33,453 nucleotides of DNA from Chlorobium sp. Lineage in GTDB: Bacteria > Bacteroidota > Chlorobiia > Chlorobiales > Chlorobiaceae. A program made the position numbers and the translations under genes. The stretch lies in contig JANQGE010000072.1 of assembly GCA_028277485.1 (NCBI GenBank), positions 1 to 33,453 of the forward strand. Direction: 5' to 3'. Under the pieces are notes generated by a model. It saw only the letters and a program-made list of their open reading frames with translations, did no database searches and was not told where the DNA came from. Shown in pieces: positions 33,270-33,453 of the stretch (position 1 is its first letter; every line of letters begins with the position of its first letter).

Positions 33270-33453
33270 ACCCCCGATTGTTCTTCTTTCGGGGTTCGCC
33301 GTCGCTATCGGTATCGGTAATCGGGATTCGGTAATCGATCTTTTCTTTTCCCTAACTCCTTTTTTTACCTCATATTGCCTACCGACTGCCAACTGATTCC
33401 CTTTCGACCCCGAATTCCGATTATTTTCTCCCGTTTAACACTTAACACTTAAC
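33270..33453. repeat. Repeat mosaic 6, running off the window end
   Basis: The block cttctttcggggttcgcc, gtcgctatcggtatcgg, aatcgggattcggtaatcg (about 33291-33340) is the reverse of 8517-8565. After it come gccaactgattccc, ttcgaccccgaattccg, and a final heptamer run cacttaacacttaac that touches the window edge. It lies upstream of mrp. No gene is seen. Confidence 0.9.

Overview
This window looks like a chromosomal segment of a Gram-negative bacterium from the Chlorobiota/Bacteroidota branch, most probably a green sulfur bacterium (Chlorobiaceae). That is an inference. It rests on a short primary sigma factor starting MRQLKI, a BshC-type bacillithiol enzyme (green sulfur bacteria are known to make N-methyl-bacillithiol), a Mrp ATPase without the proteobacterial CxxC, a patatin/BamA-type outer-membrane fusion, weak Shine-Dalgarno use, and intergenic DNA packed with repeat modules. 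No pigment or photosynthesis gene lies here to prove it. No tRNA, rRNA, CRISPR array, prophage or intact transposase was seen.

Layout. 1-6.3 kb: the 3' part of a DsbD-like thiol:disulfide interchange protein (+), facing bshC, surE and a large patatin-surface-antigen gene (all -). 6.4-8.0 kb: accD (+) converging on thyX (-). 8.0-8.8 kb: a gene-free stretch built of heptamer-based repeats. 8.8-13.3 kb: clpP, valS and rpoD (+), with two possible micro-ORFs in the gaps. 13.3-19.8 kb: a minus-strand block of an M16 lipoprotein peptidase, an SPFH/prohibitin protein, an LptF/LptG permease and a SAM hydrolase; repeat-filled gaps lie on both sides of the SPFH gene. 20.0-24.7 kb: uvrB and a bifunctional rel (+), separated by another repeat mosaic. 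24.8-25.9 kb: a minus-strand outer-membrane barrel gene and a possible 54-codon gene. 25.9-27.9 kb: lemA and two TPM-domain genes (+). 28.1-32.0 kb: gcvT, ftsK and a NifU-domain gene (+), converging on mrp (-) across a likely bidirectional terminator. The window ends in another repeat mosaic.

Most genes are conserved housekeeping genes: translation (valS), transcription (rpoD), stringent response (rel), proteolysis (clpP, M16), DNA repair and segregation (uvrB, ftsK), lipid and envelope work (accD, lptG, patatin-barrel), thiol and Fe-S chemistry (dsbD, bshC, nfu, mrp), and one-carbon and nucleotide metabolism (gcvT, thyX, surE). I found no clear new multi-gene system.

The unexplained signal is in the non-coding DNA. 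(1) Mosaic repeats are assembled from a few modules, most with a 7-bp period, and recur at five or more sites in both orientations. (2) A second small family ends in AGGTGCCC and sits beside clpP, the SPFH gene, both ends of rel, and gcvT. (3) A perfect 30-bp palindrome lies in frame inside the dsbD coding sequence.
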